Shown: positions 1 to 6,760, numbered from the stretch's first letter. The stretch is DNA of 9,251 nucleotides from Christensenella sp. UBA6420 (GCA_002439705.1 DJPE01000077.1:1-9251), one strand, 5' to 3'. A program made the numbers and translations. The notes: generated by a model from the letters alone, not told the origin.

Positions 1-689
1 ACCGCTTTTTCGGGAATGATTATATCGGTGGACGGAGTAATCTTAACCGACAACAAGTCTTCCTTGTACTGCATTGATTCAAGGTCGAAAGATTTTATTT
101 CTTCCACGGTGTCGCCGAAAAGACTTATTCTTATCGGGTCGCGACTGCACACGGGATAAATGTCTATTACGTCGCCCCTTACCGAAAATTCCGCGGGGGC
201 GGACAGACTTTCCACCCTTTTATATCCCATCGTCGTAAGGGAAGAAACGAACAGTTCCGAGTCTATATCGGCGTCCTTTTTTATCTCGAAGCGGTTTTCG
301 AAAAATATTTCGGGTTTAGGGTACAGTTGCGACAAGCCTTCCGCCGTAACCACTACCCCTTGCGCCGTGCCGTCGAGAAGCCCGTTAAGGACTTTCAGCC
401 TTTCCTGCAAGAGAGAAAAGTTGACGCTCTTTCGTAAGATAAGCGGGTCTTCTCTGTCGGGCATGAAAAGGACTTCGCCGTCGCAGTATTCTTTAAGCGT
501 TTCGTACGCTCTTCTTGCCGCGACTATATCGCCGACGACGTAAATAAAAGGTCTCCCCAACTGCGAAGCTATATGATAGCGGTTATATTCCGAACAATAA
601 AACACGACGGAAGACCGCCCCGCGTTAATCGCGACGGAAAGTTGTTTTAATTGTCCTCTGTTAAGTTTGAAAAGTTTTTCGAGCGGCAT
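1..689 (-). CDS. mfd: Transcription-repair coupling factor Mfd, N-terminal part (3' end outside window)
   Basis: The first 229 codons of a gene that runs off the left edge with no stop. Mfd is a DNA translocase that removes stalled RNA polymerase and recruits UvrA to lesions on the transcribed strand. The visible part is the UvrB-like N-terminal module. Best evidence is GYKRVESLSAPAEFSVRGDV (155-174) followed by IDIYP, RISLFGD (187-193) and IKSFD (198-202), a strong match to the GYxRxxxVxxxGxFsvRGxIxDiyP...iRieLFGDeveSIR pattern. Helicase motifs and the RNA polymerase-binding domain lie outside the window. UvrB shares this type of module, but the extended N terminus and the position after pth favour Mfd. 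The ATG is the first after an in-frame stop and has no clear Shine-Dalgarno sequence; with only 2 nt after the pth stop, coupling to pth is likely. Confidence 0.95.
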   Translation of the reverse strand, partial: MPLEKLFKLNRGQLKQLSVAINAGRSSVVFYCSEYNRYHIASQLGRPFIYVVGDIVAARRAYETLKEYCDGEVLFMPDREDPLILRKSVNFSLLQERLKVLNGLLDGTAQGVVVTAEGLSQLYPKPEIFFENRFEIKKDADIDSELFVSSLTTMGYKRVESLSAPAEFSVRGDVIDIYPVCSRDPIRISLFGDTVEEIKSFDLESMQYKEDLLSVKITPSTDIIIPEKA

Positions 690-691
690 TT

Positions 692-1252
692 TTATTTAAT
701 TGAATTGCCTTTACGCATAAAACGGTCAAAGTCTTTCGTATCGGCGTATTCCAGGATTATTTCGGCTATCTTTTTCGCTCTGTCGCGGAACACGGAAAGG
801 TCTTCGGCGTTTATTTTTTTCAGGACGAAATCTTTAAGGTCGCCGACGTCTCTTCCTATACCCATTCTTACCCTTTTGAAATTGTCCGTGCCGAGCTTTT
901 CGACTATGTTACGCATACCGTTGTGCGTGCCTGCGCTGCCCTTTTCCCTTACCCTTACCGAAAACCTGTCCAGGTCTATATCGTCGTAAATTACTATTAG
1001 ATCGGCGGGGGTTTGTTTATACTTAGTAAGTAAGCCTTTCACGGCTTCTCCGCTTGCGTTCATGTAAGTGACGGGCTTAGCCAGAATAAGTTTTCCGTCC
1101 TTATTATCCTTTACCGCAGTGAGAGCGGAACACTCTATTTTCGTTATTTTCTTATTAAGCAGCTCCGCAATAGCGTCGGCTACCATAAATCCCATATTGT
1201 GAAAGGTGTCGGCGTATTCTTCGCCGGGATTTCCCAGACCGACTATTATCAT
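692..1252 (-). CDS. pth: Peptidyl-tRNA hydrolase
   Basis: Essential cytoplasmic esterase that frees tRNA from peptidyl-tRNAs dropped by stalled ribosomes. The 186-residue protein is of normal length. Active-site residues are in place: GLGNPG with N8, H18 (the catalytic base, in FHNMGF), YMNASG with N65, YDDIDL (89-94, the aspartate that orients the His) and GTHNGMRNI (109-117) with N111. The usual TRHN around the catalytic His reads TFHN here, a modest change outside the catalytic pair. It sits directly before mfd, a very common arrangement in Firmicutes. The TAA is 2 nt before the mfd ATG. Confidence 0.97.
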   Translation of the reverse strand: MIIVGLGNPGEEYADTFHNMGFMVADAIAELLNKKITKIECSALTAVKDNKDGKLILAKPVTYMNASGEAVKGLLTKYKQTPADLIVIYDDIDLDRFSVRVREKGSAGTHNGMRNIVEKLGTDNFKRVRMGIGRDVGDLKDFVLKKINAEDLSVFRDRAKKIAEIILEYADTKDFDRFMRKGNSIK

Positions 1253-1255
1253 TCG

Positions 1256-1264
1256 TTACCTCCT
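1256..1264 (-). promoter_or_regulatory. Consensus ribosome binding site of pth inside the end of tadA
   Basis: AGGAGG (1264-1259) encodes the last two arginines of TadA and lies 6 nt before the pth ATG (TAACGA between). It is the strongest Shine-Dalgarno sequence in the window and fixes the pth start at 1252. The strength implies efficient pth translation independent of tadA. Confidence 0.85.
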
Positions 1265-1720
1265 GTCTTTGAAAAAACTCGTCATAAGTTTTTTACATTC
1301 CTTTTCCATAATTCCGCTTTCCGTCGGTACGGCGGTGAAAAAACGGTCGTCTTCGGTGAGCGAATACAGACTGCCGCAACAACCCGTCTTCTCTTCGCTC
1401 GCTCCGTAAAATAATCTTCCTATTCTCGCGCCCACTATCGCTCCCGAACACATGGCGCAAGGCTCTACCGTGACGAACATATCGCACCCGTCAAGATATT
1501 TTCCTATCTTTTCTTCGGCTATCTTTATCGCCTTGATTTCCGCATGCGACAATATGGAACCGTCCTTTTCTACGGTATTGTGCGCGCGGGAAATTATCTT
1601 ACCGTCCTTTACGATAACGCACCCTACGGGTACTTCTCCTTCTTCGTAGGCTTTTTCCGCTTCGGCGTACGCCTCAGCCATATACGCCGATTTTTCTTGC
1701 GATTTTAATTCCGTTGTCAT
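1256..1720 (-). CDS. tadA: tRNA-specific adenosine deaminase
   Basis: Zinc enzyme that converts adenosine 34 to inosine in the anticodon of tRNA-Arg(ACG), needed to read CGN codons. At 154 residues it matches the family length. Visible are EGEVPVGCVIV (27-37), HAE (59-61; zinc ligand and proton-shuttle glutamate) and EPCAMCSGAI (86-95; PCxxC zinc ligands), as in all TadA proteins. The start is uncertain. ATG 1720 overlaps the M14 gene by 47 nt and has GGAGAG 14 nt upstream, rather far. ATG 1681 would overlap by only 8 nt and give MAEAYAEAEKAYEEGEVP, but has no ribosome binding site and a shortened first helix. I favour 1720. The gene ends 3 nt before pth, and the AGGAGG that serves pth overlaps its last codons. 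Confidence 0.95.
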   Translation of the reverse strand: MTTELKSQEKSAYMAEAYAEAEKAYEEGEVPVGCVIVKDGKIISRAHNTVEKDGSILSHAEIKAIKIAEEKIGKYLDGCDMFVTVEPCAMCSGAIVGARIGRLFYGASEEKTGCCGSLYSLTEDDRFFTAVPTESGIMEKECKKLMTSFFKDRR

Positions 1721-2495
1721 ACAGAAGACTTACGCTCTCCTTGTGTTTGTTTATCAGTTCGGGCAACCGCTCTTCGGGATACGGGTGCCTGTATTTATCT
1801 TCTCCGACTTCTACCGTCAACCCTAACCCGTCGGATATAAGGTCGAATTTATCTTTAAGTCCGCCCGCGCTCCCCTTTGCGTACGACAGCTTGTACCCTA
1901 CGTTATCGGCGTAGGCTTTCGCTTCGGCGTAGTGGTAAAAGTTCTTGCCGAAGCCCCAGTATATTACTTCCCCTTTCGAGTGGTAACATATTACCTGCGA
2001 ATATTTTTTACCCGACATAATGTTTACGGCGGCTTGCGTTTCGGGTTCGCTTTCGGGGTAGGGTCCTACATAGTTGGCTGCCGACGGGTACTTTACGTTT
2101 TGTTTTCCCGTTCCCCACCCGGCGTCGAAATTAACGTTTATATCGACGGCGGCGGCGTTGGCTTTCCATAAAGAAAAATCGTCTTTTCCGTTAATTTTCT
2201 TTAAGTATTCCCGCCTGTCTTCGGGCACTGCGTCAAGCCCGTATTTACACAGCAATACCCCGTCTATATTAAGACAGGGAATTACGTCGAACGGTAGTTT
2301 AGTCGTAAAGAACAACTTTTTTATAAGTTCGACCGTTATATGTTCTCTCGCGTGAACCGCCCCTACGATAATGGTATATGCTCTGCCGTCGCCTACGCTT
2401 ACAAGCGGTATATCCCTTCCGCATACGGTCTTGCCGATTATAGTAACTTTACCCGCTTTTTTACATTCCGTCAATAATTTATCGTAATAATCCAT
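1674..2495 (-). CDS. M14-family zinc metallopeptidase (atypical carboxypeptidase-like)
   Basis: A 273-residue enzyme with the M14 layout: HARE (H48, E51) as the first two zinc ligands, H172 (CYHSKGE) as the third and E229 (LTVEVGE) as the catalytic glutamate. There is no signal peptide or membrane segment, so it should be cytoplasmic. Cytoplasmic M14 enzymes such as MpaA cleave the D-Glu-diaminopimelate bond in recycled cell-wall peptides; that role here is inference. The usual NRNF block reads NVNF (120-123) and the position aligned by eye to Arg127 of carboxypeptidase A is K111. The C-terminal carboxylate pocket therefore looks altered and the enzyme may not be a true carboxypeptidase. The ATG is the first possible start after an in-frame stop; the 35-nt gap after rlmH holds no Shine-Dalgarno sequence. 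It overlaps the tadA start. Confidence 0.88.
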   Translation of the reverse strand: MDYYDKLLTECKKAGKVTIIGKTVCGRDIPLVSVGDGRAYTIIVGAVHAREHITVELIKKLFFTTKLPFDVIPCLNIDGVLLCKYGLDAVPEDRREYLKKINGKDDFSLWKANAAAVDINVNFDAGWGTGKQNVKYPSAANYVGPYPESEPETQAAVNIMSGKKYSQVICYHSKGEVIYWGFGKNFYHYAEAKAYADNVGYKLSYAKGSAGGLKDKFDLISDGLGLTVEVGEDKYRHPYPEERLPELINKHKESVSLLYDNGIKIARKIGVYG

Positions 2496-2530
2496 ACGTT
2501 AAATTACGCGGGGGAATAAAGAAAGGTTCT

Positions 2531-2971
2531 TTACTTATGGTAGGTTACGTTATTCATAATAGTAAGGGCTCTATAGACCTGTTCCGACAAAATTACTCTC
2601 ATAAGCTGATGCGGGAAAGTAACTCTGCCGAAAGATATTCTTTCCTTACACGCCGACTTGACTTCGTCGCTAAGCCCGTCGCTGCCCCCTATTATAAGGC
2701 TGAATTCGCTTATTCCGTCGGTAAGTTTTTTATCGAAAAAATCGGCGAATTCCGTACTGGAAACTTCTTTCCCGACTATGTCCATCGCCACGGGATAACC
2801 CGTTATTTTCTTCAATATCTCCTTGCCTTCTTCTTCCTTGGTTCTCTTTTCGGGCAGCTCGATTATTCTGAAACGAGCGTAGCGGGAAATTCTCTTTTCG
2901 TACTCGCTCACCGCTTCCGTCCAGAATTTTTCTTTAAGGTTGCCGACGGCGAGAATATTTATTTTTATCAT
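2531..2971 (-). CDS. rlmH: 23S rRNA pseudouridine-1915 N3-methyltransferase
   Basis: A SPOUT-class, trefoil-knot enzyme that uses S-adenosylmethionine to methylate pseudouridine 1915 (E. coli numbering) in helix 69 of 23S rRNA, acting on the assembled ribosome as a dimer. The start MIKINILAVGNLKEKFW is typical. IIGGSDGLSDEV (93-104) is the cofactor-binding loop, and the end TFPHQLMRVILSEQVYRA, then YHK, is the diagnostic C terminus. At 146 residues it is about ten shorter than usual; the gap falls in the linker after ELPEKRTKEEEG (38-49). The frame remains open upstream to 3055, but that part is only a shadow of the CPBP gene; the ATG at 2971 has GGGGAG 7 nt upstream and overlaps the previous stop as ATGA. 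Confidence 0.97.
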   Translation of the reverse strand: MIKINILAVGNLKEKFWTEAVSEYEKRISRYARFRIIELPEKRTKEEEGKEILKKITGYPVAMDIVGKEVSSTEFADFFDKKLTDGISEFSLIIGGSDGLSDEVKSACKERISFGRVTFPHQLMRVILSEQVYRALTIMNNVTYHK

Positions 2972-3981
2972 CTCCACACTCCCCACATAAAAGTAAACAA
3001 GGTGGTGAGAGTCATCATCGCTATCGAACCGTACAAAAACGCGTACTCGTACCAATATGGCTTGGACACGGAAATTTTCGCCACGTCTTTTCTTAACCCC
3101 GCGCCGAAAAGATCGTCCACGTATTGCAGTTTGTTGGGGAAGAAGAATACGTCGCCTTCATTTTCCGACGGTTTTTCTTTCGGCTGAATTTTCGCTACAT
3201 ACTTTAATATAAATACCATCAGCGCGCCCGCCGCCACCCAGGTTGCGATAGCTATAAGGAAATGGTTACTTATAAAAGCGTAAAGTCTGTCTTCCACCGC
3301 CGCGTAAAGACCGTTATGCTGCGAAGAGTAACCGCTTATTACGCTGAGTGCGTTGTTAATAAAATGAATTATCATACCGGGGAAGATACTCTTCGTCTTC
3401 AACGCAAGGTACGCAAATACGAGTCCGCCGACGAAAGCGTATCCGGTCTGCAGTATATTCTGATGGGCAAGACCGAACAAAAGCGCGGTCAAAATAACCA
3501 CCGTCTTTTCGTTTTCTATCCCCCTGAACATTCTTAAAACGAGTCCCCTGTCGGTAAACTCTTCAAAAAACGCAGGAAGCATAGCCGTGGTGAAAAGTTC
3601 CATTATAAGAACGCCTGCGTCGGAATATATAGTCCCGGGGGCGTTAACGTGAGTGTAGCCTAAAAGGATAAGGAGATTTTGCCAGATAAGGCTTACGCCC
3701 GTGGTAACGTAGCTGAGCAAAAATCCGAGAACTATCGCAAGAAGGTATGTTACGGGCGGGATTTTTACTTTCAGCGAAAATCCGCTTACCACGTCTTCCT
3801 TAACCCAGAACTTGAATAACACGAAAGGAATGACTCCCATTCCGATTATCTGCATCGCTACGGAAAACAGCCACCCGGACACGTTGTCGCTCAGTTCCAC
3901 GAAAGAAAAAACTATTCGCATAATGACCAGCCACAACGTGGTAATAAAGAATATTGCGCTTATTTTAGTAGTTTTTGTCAC
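2968..3981 (-). CDS. CPBP-family intramembrane metalloprotease (second, with C-terminal extension)
   Basis: A 337-residue membrane protein with the CPBP core: FFEEFTDRGLVLR contains EExxxR (E140, E141, R145), FGLAH provides F169 and H173, and HFINN provides H206 and N209-N210. About nine hydrophobic segments are visible. Beyond the usual core end (around 262) is a roughly 75-residue extension: a charged soluble loop (IQPKEKPSENEGDV and onwards) and a final membrane segment (about 312-332) ending MWGVWR. The start is GTG at 3981, chosen because GGAGG (3990-3986) lies 4 nt upstream and no better ATG is near. The TGA overlaps the rlmH ATG by 4 nt. Substrate unknown. No bacteriocin or ABC transporter gene is present in the window to suggest an immunity role. 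Confidence 0.92.
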   Translation of the reverse strand: MTKTTKISAIFFITTLWLVIMRIVFSFVELSDNVSGWLFSVAMQIIGMGVIPFVLFKFWVKEDVVSGFSLKVKIPPVTYLLAIVLGFLLSYVTTGVSLIWQNLLILLGYTHVNAPGTIYSDAGVLIMELFTTAMLPAFFEEFTDRGLVLRMFRGIENEKTVVILTALLFGLAHQNILQTGYAFVGGLVFAYLALKTKSIFPGMIIHFINNALSVISGYSSQHNGLYAAVEDRLYAFISNHFLIAIATWVAAGALMVFILKYVAKIQPKEKPSENEGDVFFFPNKLQYVDDLFGAGLRKDVAKISVSKPYWYEYAFLYGSIAMMTLTTLFTFMWGVWR

Positions 3982-3996
3982 AATTCCTCCGTTATT

Positions 3997-4860
3997 CTAT
4001 GAAAGGACGACCGCTATTATCCACATTACCGCTACGAAAACGAAAAACCCTATCGTAAACAACGACGGTTTTTCTCTGCCTTCGTTAGTAATTTTCGGCT
4101 TCCTTTTAATTAAATATATTGCGTTTAACGCTATAAATACCGCGCCTATCGCGCAACAAATTCCGAGCGTAACTAAATTGTTCCAGATTTCTTCTCCCGT
4201 AAACCGAGTAAGAAACAACGCAAGAAAATTGTTGATGAAATGTATTATCGCGGTAAGCGTTATATTTTTAGTTTTAACGTACAGGTACGAAAGGATACAC
4301 CCTAAGAAAATCTGATGTATCGTCTGGGCTAAGTTAAGGTGACTAAGCCCGAACAATACCCCGCTTATAATTACGGCGTTTATCTTTCCGTATTTCGAGA
4401 ACCCGTCTACGAAAACCTTTCTGAAAACGAGTTCTTCCCCTATCGCCGGCAACACGCATATTACTATCGCCGCTATTACGCAACTAACGGGCGACGTCAG
4501 GTCGGGTAATGTAACCTGCGGCGTTTTACCTAAAAGGGCAATAAGTCTCTGCACTCCGAAATTAGGCAGCAACGCGAAAAAGAATATCCCCAAACCTAAT
4601 AAGACGGCGAGCGGATAATCGAATTTATCTACCGATCCTTTTTCGGGCAGCAACTTAAATTCCGTCTTGCAGACCTTTACGGTAATAAAGGTCGCGGCTA
4701 TATAGGCTACCTGCGGCACAGCGTACGCGACGAAGATGTAAGCGTTGCTTTTTACGTCCATAACGGTAGCTAAAATAAGCCCTGTTATCTGATAGAACGC
4801 AAACCCGATAAGGAAGATTATCGACGATAATTCGGGAGTTATGTTTTTCTTTTCCGTCAT
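3997..4860 (-). CDS. CPBP-family intramembrane metalloprotease (first of two)
   Basis: A 287-residue membrane protein with about eight or nine hydrophobic segments. The CPBP (CAAX protease and bacteriocin-processing; old name Abi) core is complete: GEELVFRKVF gives the EExxxR motif (E142, E143, R147), FGLSH gives FxxxH (F170, H174), and HFINN supplies H207 and the following Asn residues. In related enzymes these residues form the glutamate-histidine active site within the membrane. Substrates are usually unknown; bacterial members process or protect against bacteriocins or mature other proteins. Its ATG overlaps the walJ stop by 4 nt, so translation is probably coupled. The TAG is 15 nt before the second CPBP gene. 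The two proteins share the core motifs but differ elsewhere, so this is an old duplication or independent recruitment. Confidence 0.93.
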   Translation of the reverse strand: MTEKKNITPELSSIIFLIGFAFYQITGLILATVMDVKSNAYIFVAYAVPQVAYIAATFITVKVCKTEFKLLPEKGSVDKFDYPLAVLLGLGIFFFALLPNFGVQRLIALLGKTPQVTLPDLTSPVSCVIAAIVICVLPAIGEELVFRKVFVDGFSKYGKINAVIISGVLFGLSHLNLAQTIHQIFLGCILSYLYVKTKNITLTAIIHFINNFLALFLTRFTGEEIWNNLVTLGICCAIGAVFIALNAIYLIKRKPKITNEGREKPSLFTIGFFVFVAVMWIIAVVLS

Positions 4861-5630
4861 TCAGCCACCACCGTGTCTTTTTGCGTAGCTACGAGTATAT
4901 TGCACCCGCGGCTTTCGTCGCCCATTTCTTTCCGAAGGTAATTTTTCGTCGTCCAGTACGCAAGTTCGGGCAAATTATTCTGTTCGCTCAGATGGGCGAG
5001 TATTATCGTCTTCGTGCCGTCCGTGGCGAGATTAAAGGCAGTCAACGCGCTTTCGGCGTTGCTTAAATGTCCTTTCTCCGACATAATTCTCCTTTTAAGT
5101 CTTTCGGGATAAACCCCGCGTAAAAGAAGTTCCTTGTCGTGGTTGCTTTCCAGCATAACGATATCGCTGCCTTTAAGTACGTTCATAATACCCTTAGACA
5201 CGTACCCCGTGTCGGTAAGATAAGTAAATTTACTTTCCCAGTCGCTTATCGAGTACCCGTACGGGTGAACCGCGTCGTGGCTTACGTCGAAAGGGGTCAC
5301 GTCCAACGTGCCTACCGAAAACTTGTTTTCCACTTCGAAAAGGTATTTGAGCGGAATCGTGTACTTTTCGGTAATTTTTTCCAGCGTGTCGGGGTGTGAA
5401 TACACGGGCATAAACTGCGCCAGCATATCGACGCTTCTTATATGGTCGCCGTGTTCGTGCGTAATGAGAAGACCGTCTATATCGGTAAGCAGCAGTCCTA
5501 ATTCCGACAGCTTTTTCGCTATCACGGCGGCGTTGAGCCCTGCGTCTATAAGAAGCCGCGTCTTTCCGTCGGATATTAAAACACAGTTGCCTTTCGAGCC
5601 GCTCCCGAGAGAGCATACGGTAATTGCCAT
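4857..5630 (-). CDS. walJ: WalJ/YycJ-like metallo-beta-lactamase-fold hydrolase
   Basis: A 257-residue cytoplasmic MBL-fold protein. The N terminus SLGSGSKGNC (7-16) followed by LLIDAGL is typical of the YycJ/WalJ group. The metal-binding motif THEHGDH lies at 57-63, and further likely metal ligands are H118 (SHD), D140 (LTDTGY) and H213 (LAHLSEQNN). ESNHD (161-165) and GHLSN (187-191) are further group hallmarks. In Bacillus and relatives the gene lies downstream of the WalRK two-component genes and has been linked to cell-wall control and DNA repair; exonuclease activity has been proposed for the family. No walRK genes are visible here. The ATG follows AGGGA with 5-nt spacing and about 70 nt of leader, and it is the first gene of its run. 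Its TGA overlaps the next ATG by 4 nt. Confidence 0.92.
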   Translation of the reverse strand: MAITVCSLGSGSKGNCVLISDGKTRLLIDAGLNAAVIAKKLSELGLLLTDIDGLLITHEHGDHIRSVDMLAQFMPVYSHPDTLEKITEKYTIPLKYLFEVENKFSVGTLDVTPFDVSHDAVHPYGYSISDWESKFTYLTDTGYVSKGIMNVLKGSDIVMLESNHDKELLLRGVYPERLKRRIMSEKGHLSNAESALTAFNLATDGTKTIILAHLSEQNNLPELAYWTTKNYLRKEMGDESRGCNILVATQKDTVVAE

Positions 5631-5706
5631 TTACTTCCCTTTCGACTTTACTTAATTTGCCTTTCGCCGTAATATAAGCGAACGACTCTACGCAAAGCCT
5701 ACGTTA

Positions 5707-5735
5707 ATTTTACTATATCGCAAGGCTTTTGACAA
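5707..5735 (-). promoter_or_regulatory. Sigma-A-type promoter for the walJ-mfd gene run
   Basis: On the minus strand TTGTCA (5735-5730) and TAAAAT (5712-5707) are separated by exactly 17 bp. The -35 box has one mismatch to consensus and the -10 box has one. Transcription would begin near 5700, leaving a leader of about 70 nt before the walJ ATG. An AT-rich tract upstream could act as an UP element. The -10 region (ATAGTAAAAT) is identical over ten bases to that of the serS promoter. Confidence 0.78.
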
Positions 5736-5738
5736 TTA

Positions 5739-5752
5739 TTAAACTTGTTTAA
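5739..5752. promoter_or_regulatory. Palindrome upstream of the walJ promoter (possible operator)
   Basis: The sequence TTAAAC-TT-GTTTAA has two perfect 6-bp arms around a 2-bp centre. It ends 3 bp upstream of the walJ -35 box, where a regulator or the RNA polymerase alpha subunit could bind. The region is very AT-rich, so a chance palindrome is quite possible. I cannot assign it to a known regulator. Confidence 0.3.
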
Positions 5753-5784
5753 CGGTATTATATTTTTATATTCTTTAATTTGTA

Positions 5785-5868
5785 TTAAATTTTCGGACGA
5801 AAAAATAAGCTTTTGCGGCGTAAAGATACGAGCATAAAACGCAGAGTAAAGGAATAGCACAGGTACAT
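5785..5868 (-). CDS. Possible small protein, 27 residues
   Basis: A short ORF begins directly after the acyltransferase-like gene. A clear Shine-Dalgarno sequence AAGGAG (5880-5875) starts one base after the upstream TAA and lies 6 nt before the ATG, a near-ideal spacing. The peptide runs MYLCYSFTLRFMLVSL, then RRKSLFFRPKI, so a hydrophobic first half is followed by a strongly basic end, as in small membrane-associated peptides. No homologue is known to me. It could be a real small protein of the serS unit, or a chance ORF beside a leftover ribosome binding site. The ribosome binding site is the main argument for it. Confidence 0.33.
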   Translation of the reverse strand: MYLCYSFTLRFMLVSLRRKSLFFRPKI

Positions 5869-5881
5869 CGGACGCTCCTTA

Positions 5882-6760
5882 TTAAAACGCTCTTCCGCAG
5901 ATTATAAGCGAAAAAATCATTCCCAGACTTACCGCTATGACCTGTCCGCCGAGATAGAAAAATATTGAGTACCTGCCGGGAACGGTAAAGGCTTTATGCC
6001 ACACGCCGTCGAGTTGCGGAAAAAGAGAACGTTTCTTTTCGTAAAGTATTCTTGTAAATCCCGCTCCGAGAAAGAAAAACGCAATAAACGGGAAAAGCGG
6101 AAAATAGTCCGCCGTCCACCAGTTGTCGCAGTAGAAAAACAGTCCCATTATCTTGGAATCGGCGTCTATCGCGGTAAAATTACCGTTTACTTCGTGAAGA
6201 CTGACGTTGAATTTTTTGTTGATAAAACAGCACGCTACCCCTATCGCAAGGCAGATTACTATATGTAAAATCCTTTCAAACAGCGGGCTAACGTCCTTTT
6301 TCGCTATCTTCGAGTAAATTTTCGGAATAAGGCTTATCACTAAATCGACGCAGGCGTAAATAAGAATGACCGCCGCTATACAGTGAATTACGCCGAACAT
6401 CGCGTAAACGTTCGTACCGAACAGCCTGTCTATTATATACGTCGATATGGAAATAACCGCCGCGACTATACAAAGCCTTAATCCTCGTAAAAAGTTATTT
6501 CTCGAAAACGCCGTGCAAAGCCCGCTCGTAAAAAAGAAAATAAACAAAAACGCAGGTCGCCACAAAAATCTCACGTCGCTGCTAAGGTACGCCGTACCCG
6601 TCGCGTTAAGAAACTTCAAAAACTTGGACCCGGACGACGCCCAGAAACCAAACACGCCCGAAAAATCGTACATGGCGTGGTCTATCACCACGAGTAAAAT
6701 ACTTAACCCGCGGAAAAAGTCAAGCTCCCAGATTCTGCTCCTTTTTACTTTCGCGCTCAT
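5882..6760 (-). CDS. DUF1624 / HGSNAT-type membrane acyltransferase-like protein
   Basis: A 292-residue polytopic membrane protein of the DUF1624 (heparan-alpha-glucosaminide N-acetyltransferase catalytic domain) type. The signature is an N-terminal WELDFFRGLSILLVVIDH (11-28), where the His sits at the end of the first membrane helix, then FGVIH (122-126), and ADYFPLFPFIAFFFLGAG (217-234), a close match to the DYFPLFPW...LG block of the family. About seven hydrophobic segments can be seen. Relatives move acetyl groups from cytoplasmic acetyl-CoA to sugars across the membrane; the substrate here is unknown, with an envelope glycan as a reasonable guess. The ATG overlaps the upstream stop by 4 nt, with a G-rich ribosome binding site (GGGGGTGG) about 7 nt upstream. 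Family placement is fairly sure; activity is inferred. Confidence 0.85.
   Translation of the reverse strand: MSAKVKRSRIWELDFFRGLSILLVVIDHAMYDFSGVFGFWASSGSKFLKFLNATGTAYLSSDVRFLWRPAFLFIFFFTSGLCTAFSRNNFLRGLRLCIVAAVISISTYIIDRLFGTNVYAMFGVIHCIAAVILIYACVDLVISLIPKIYSKIAKKDVSPLFERILHIVICLAIGVACCFINKKFNVSLHEVNGNFTAIDADSKIMGLFFYCDNWWTADYFPLFPFIAFFFLGAGFTRILYEKKRSLFPQLDGVWHKAFTVPGRYSIFFYLGGQVIAVSLGMIFSLIICGRAF

Noticed and set aside
2972..3055. 28-residue N-terminal extension of RlmH
   Set aside because: The extension is encoded by the out-of-frame end of the CPBP gene and does not match RlmH proteins, which begin near MIKINILAVG.
2537..3187. 216-codon open frame on the plus strand opposite rlmH and the end of the CPBP gene
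   Set aside because: It is antisense to two well-supported genes joined by an ATGA overlap, has no family-like motifs and no well-spaced ribosome binding site. It is a by-product of codon use on the other strand.
5729..5761. Plus-strand promoter with an exact TTGACA
   Set aside because: The nearest -10-like sequence (TATTAT at 5756) is 21 bp away, no plus-strand gene follows, and the hexamer overlaps the -35 box of the better minus-strand promoter.
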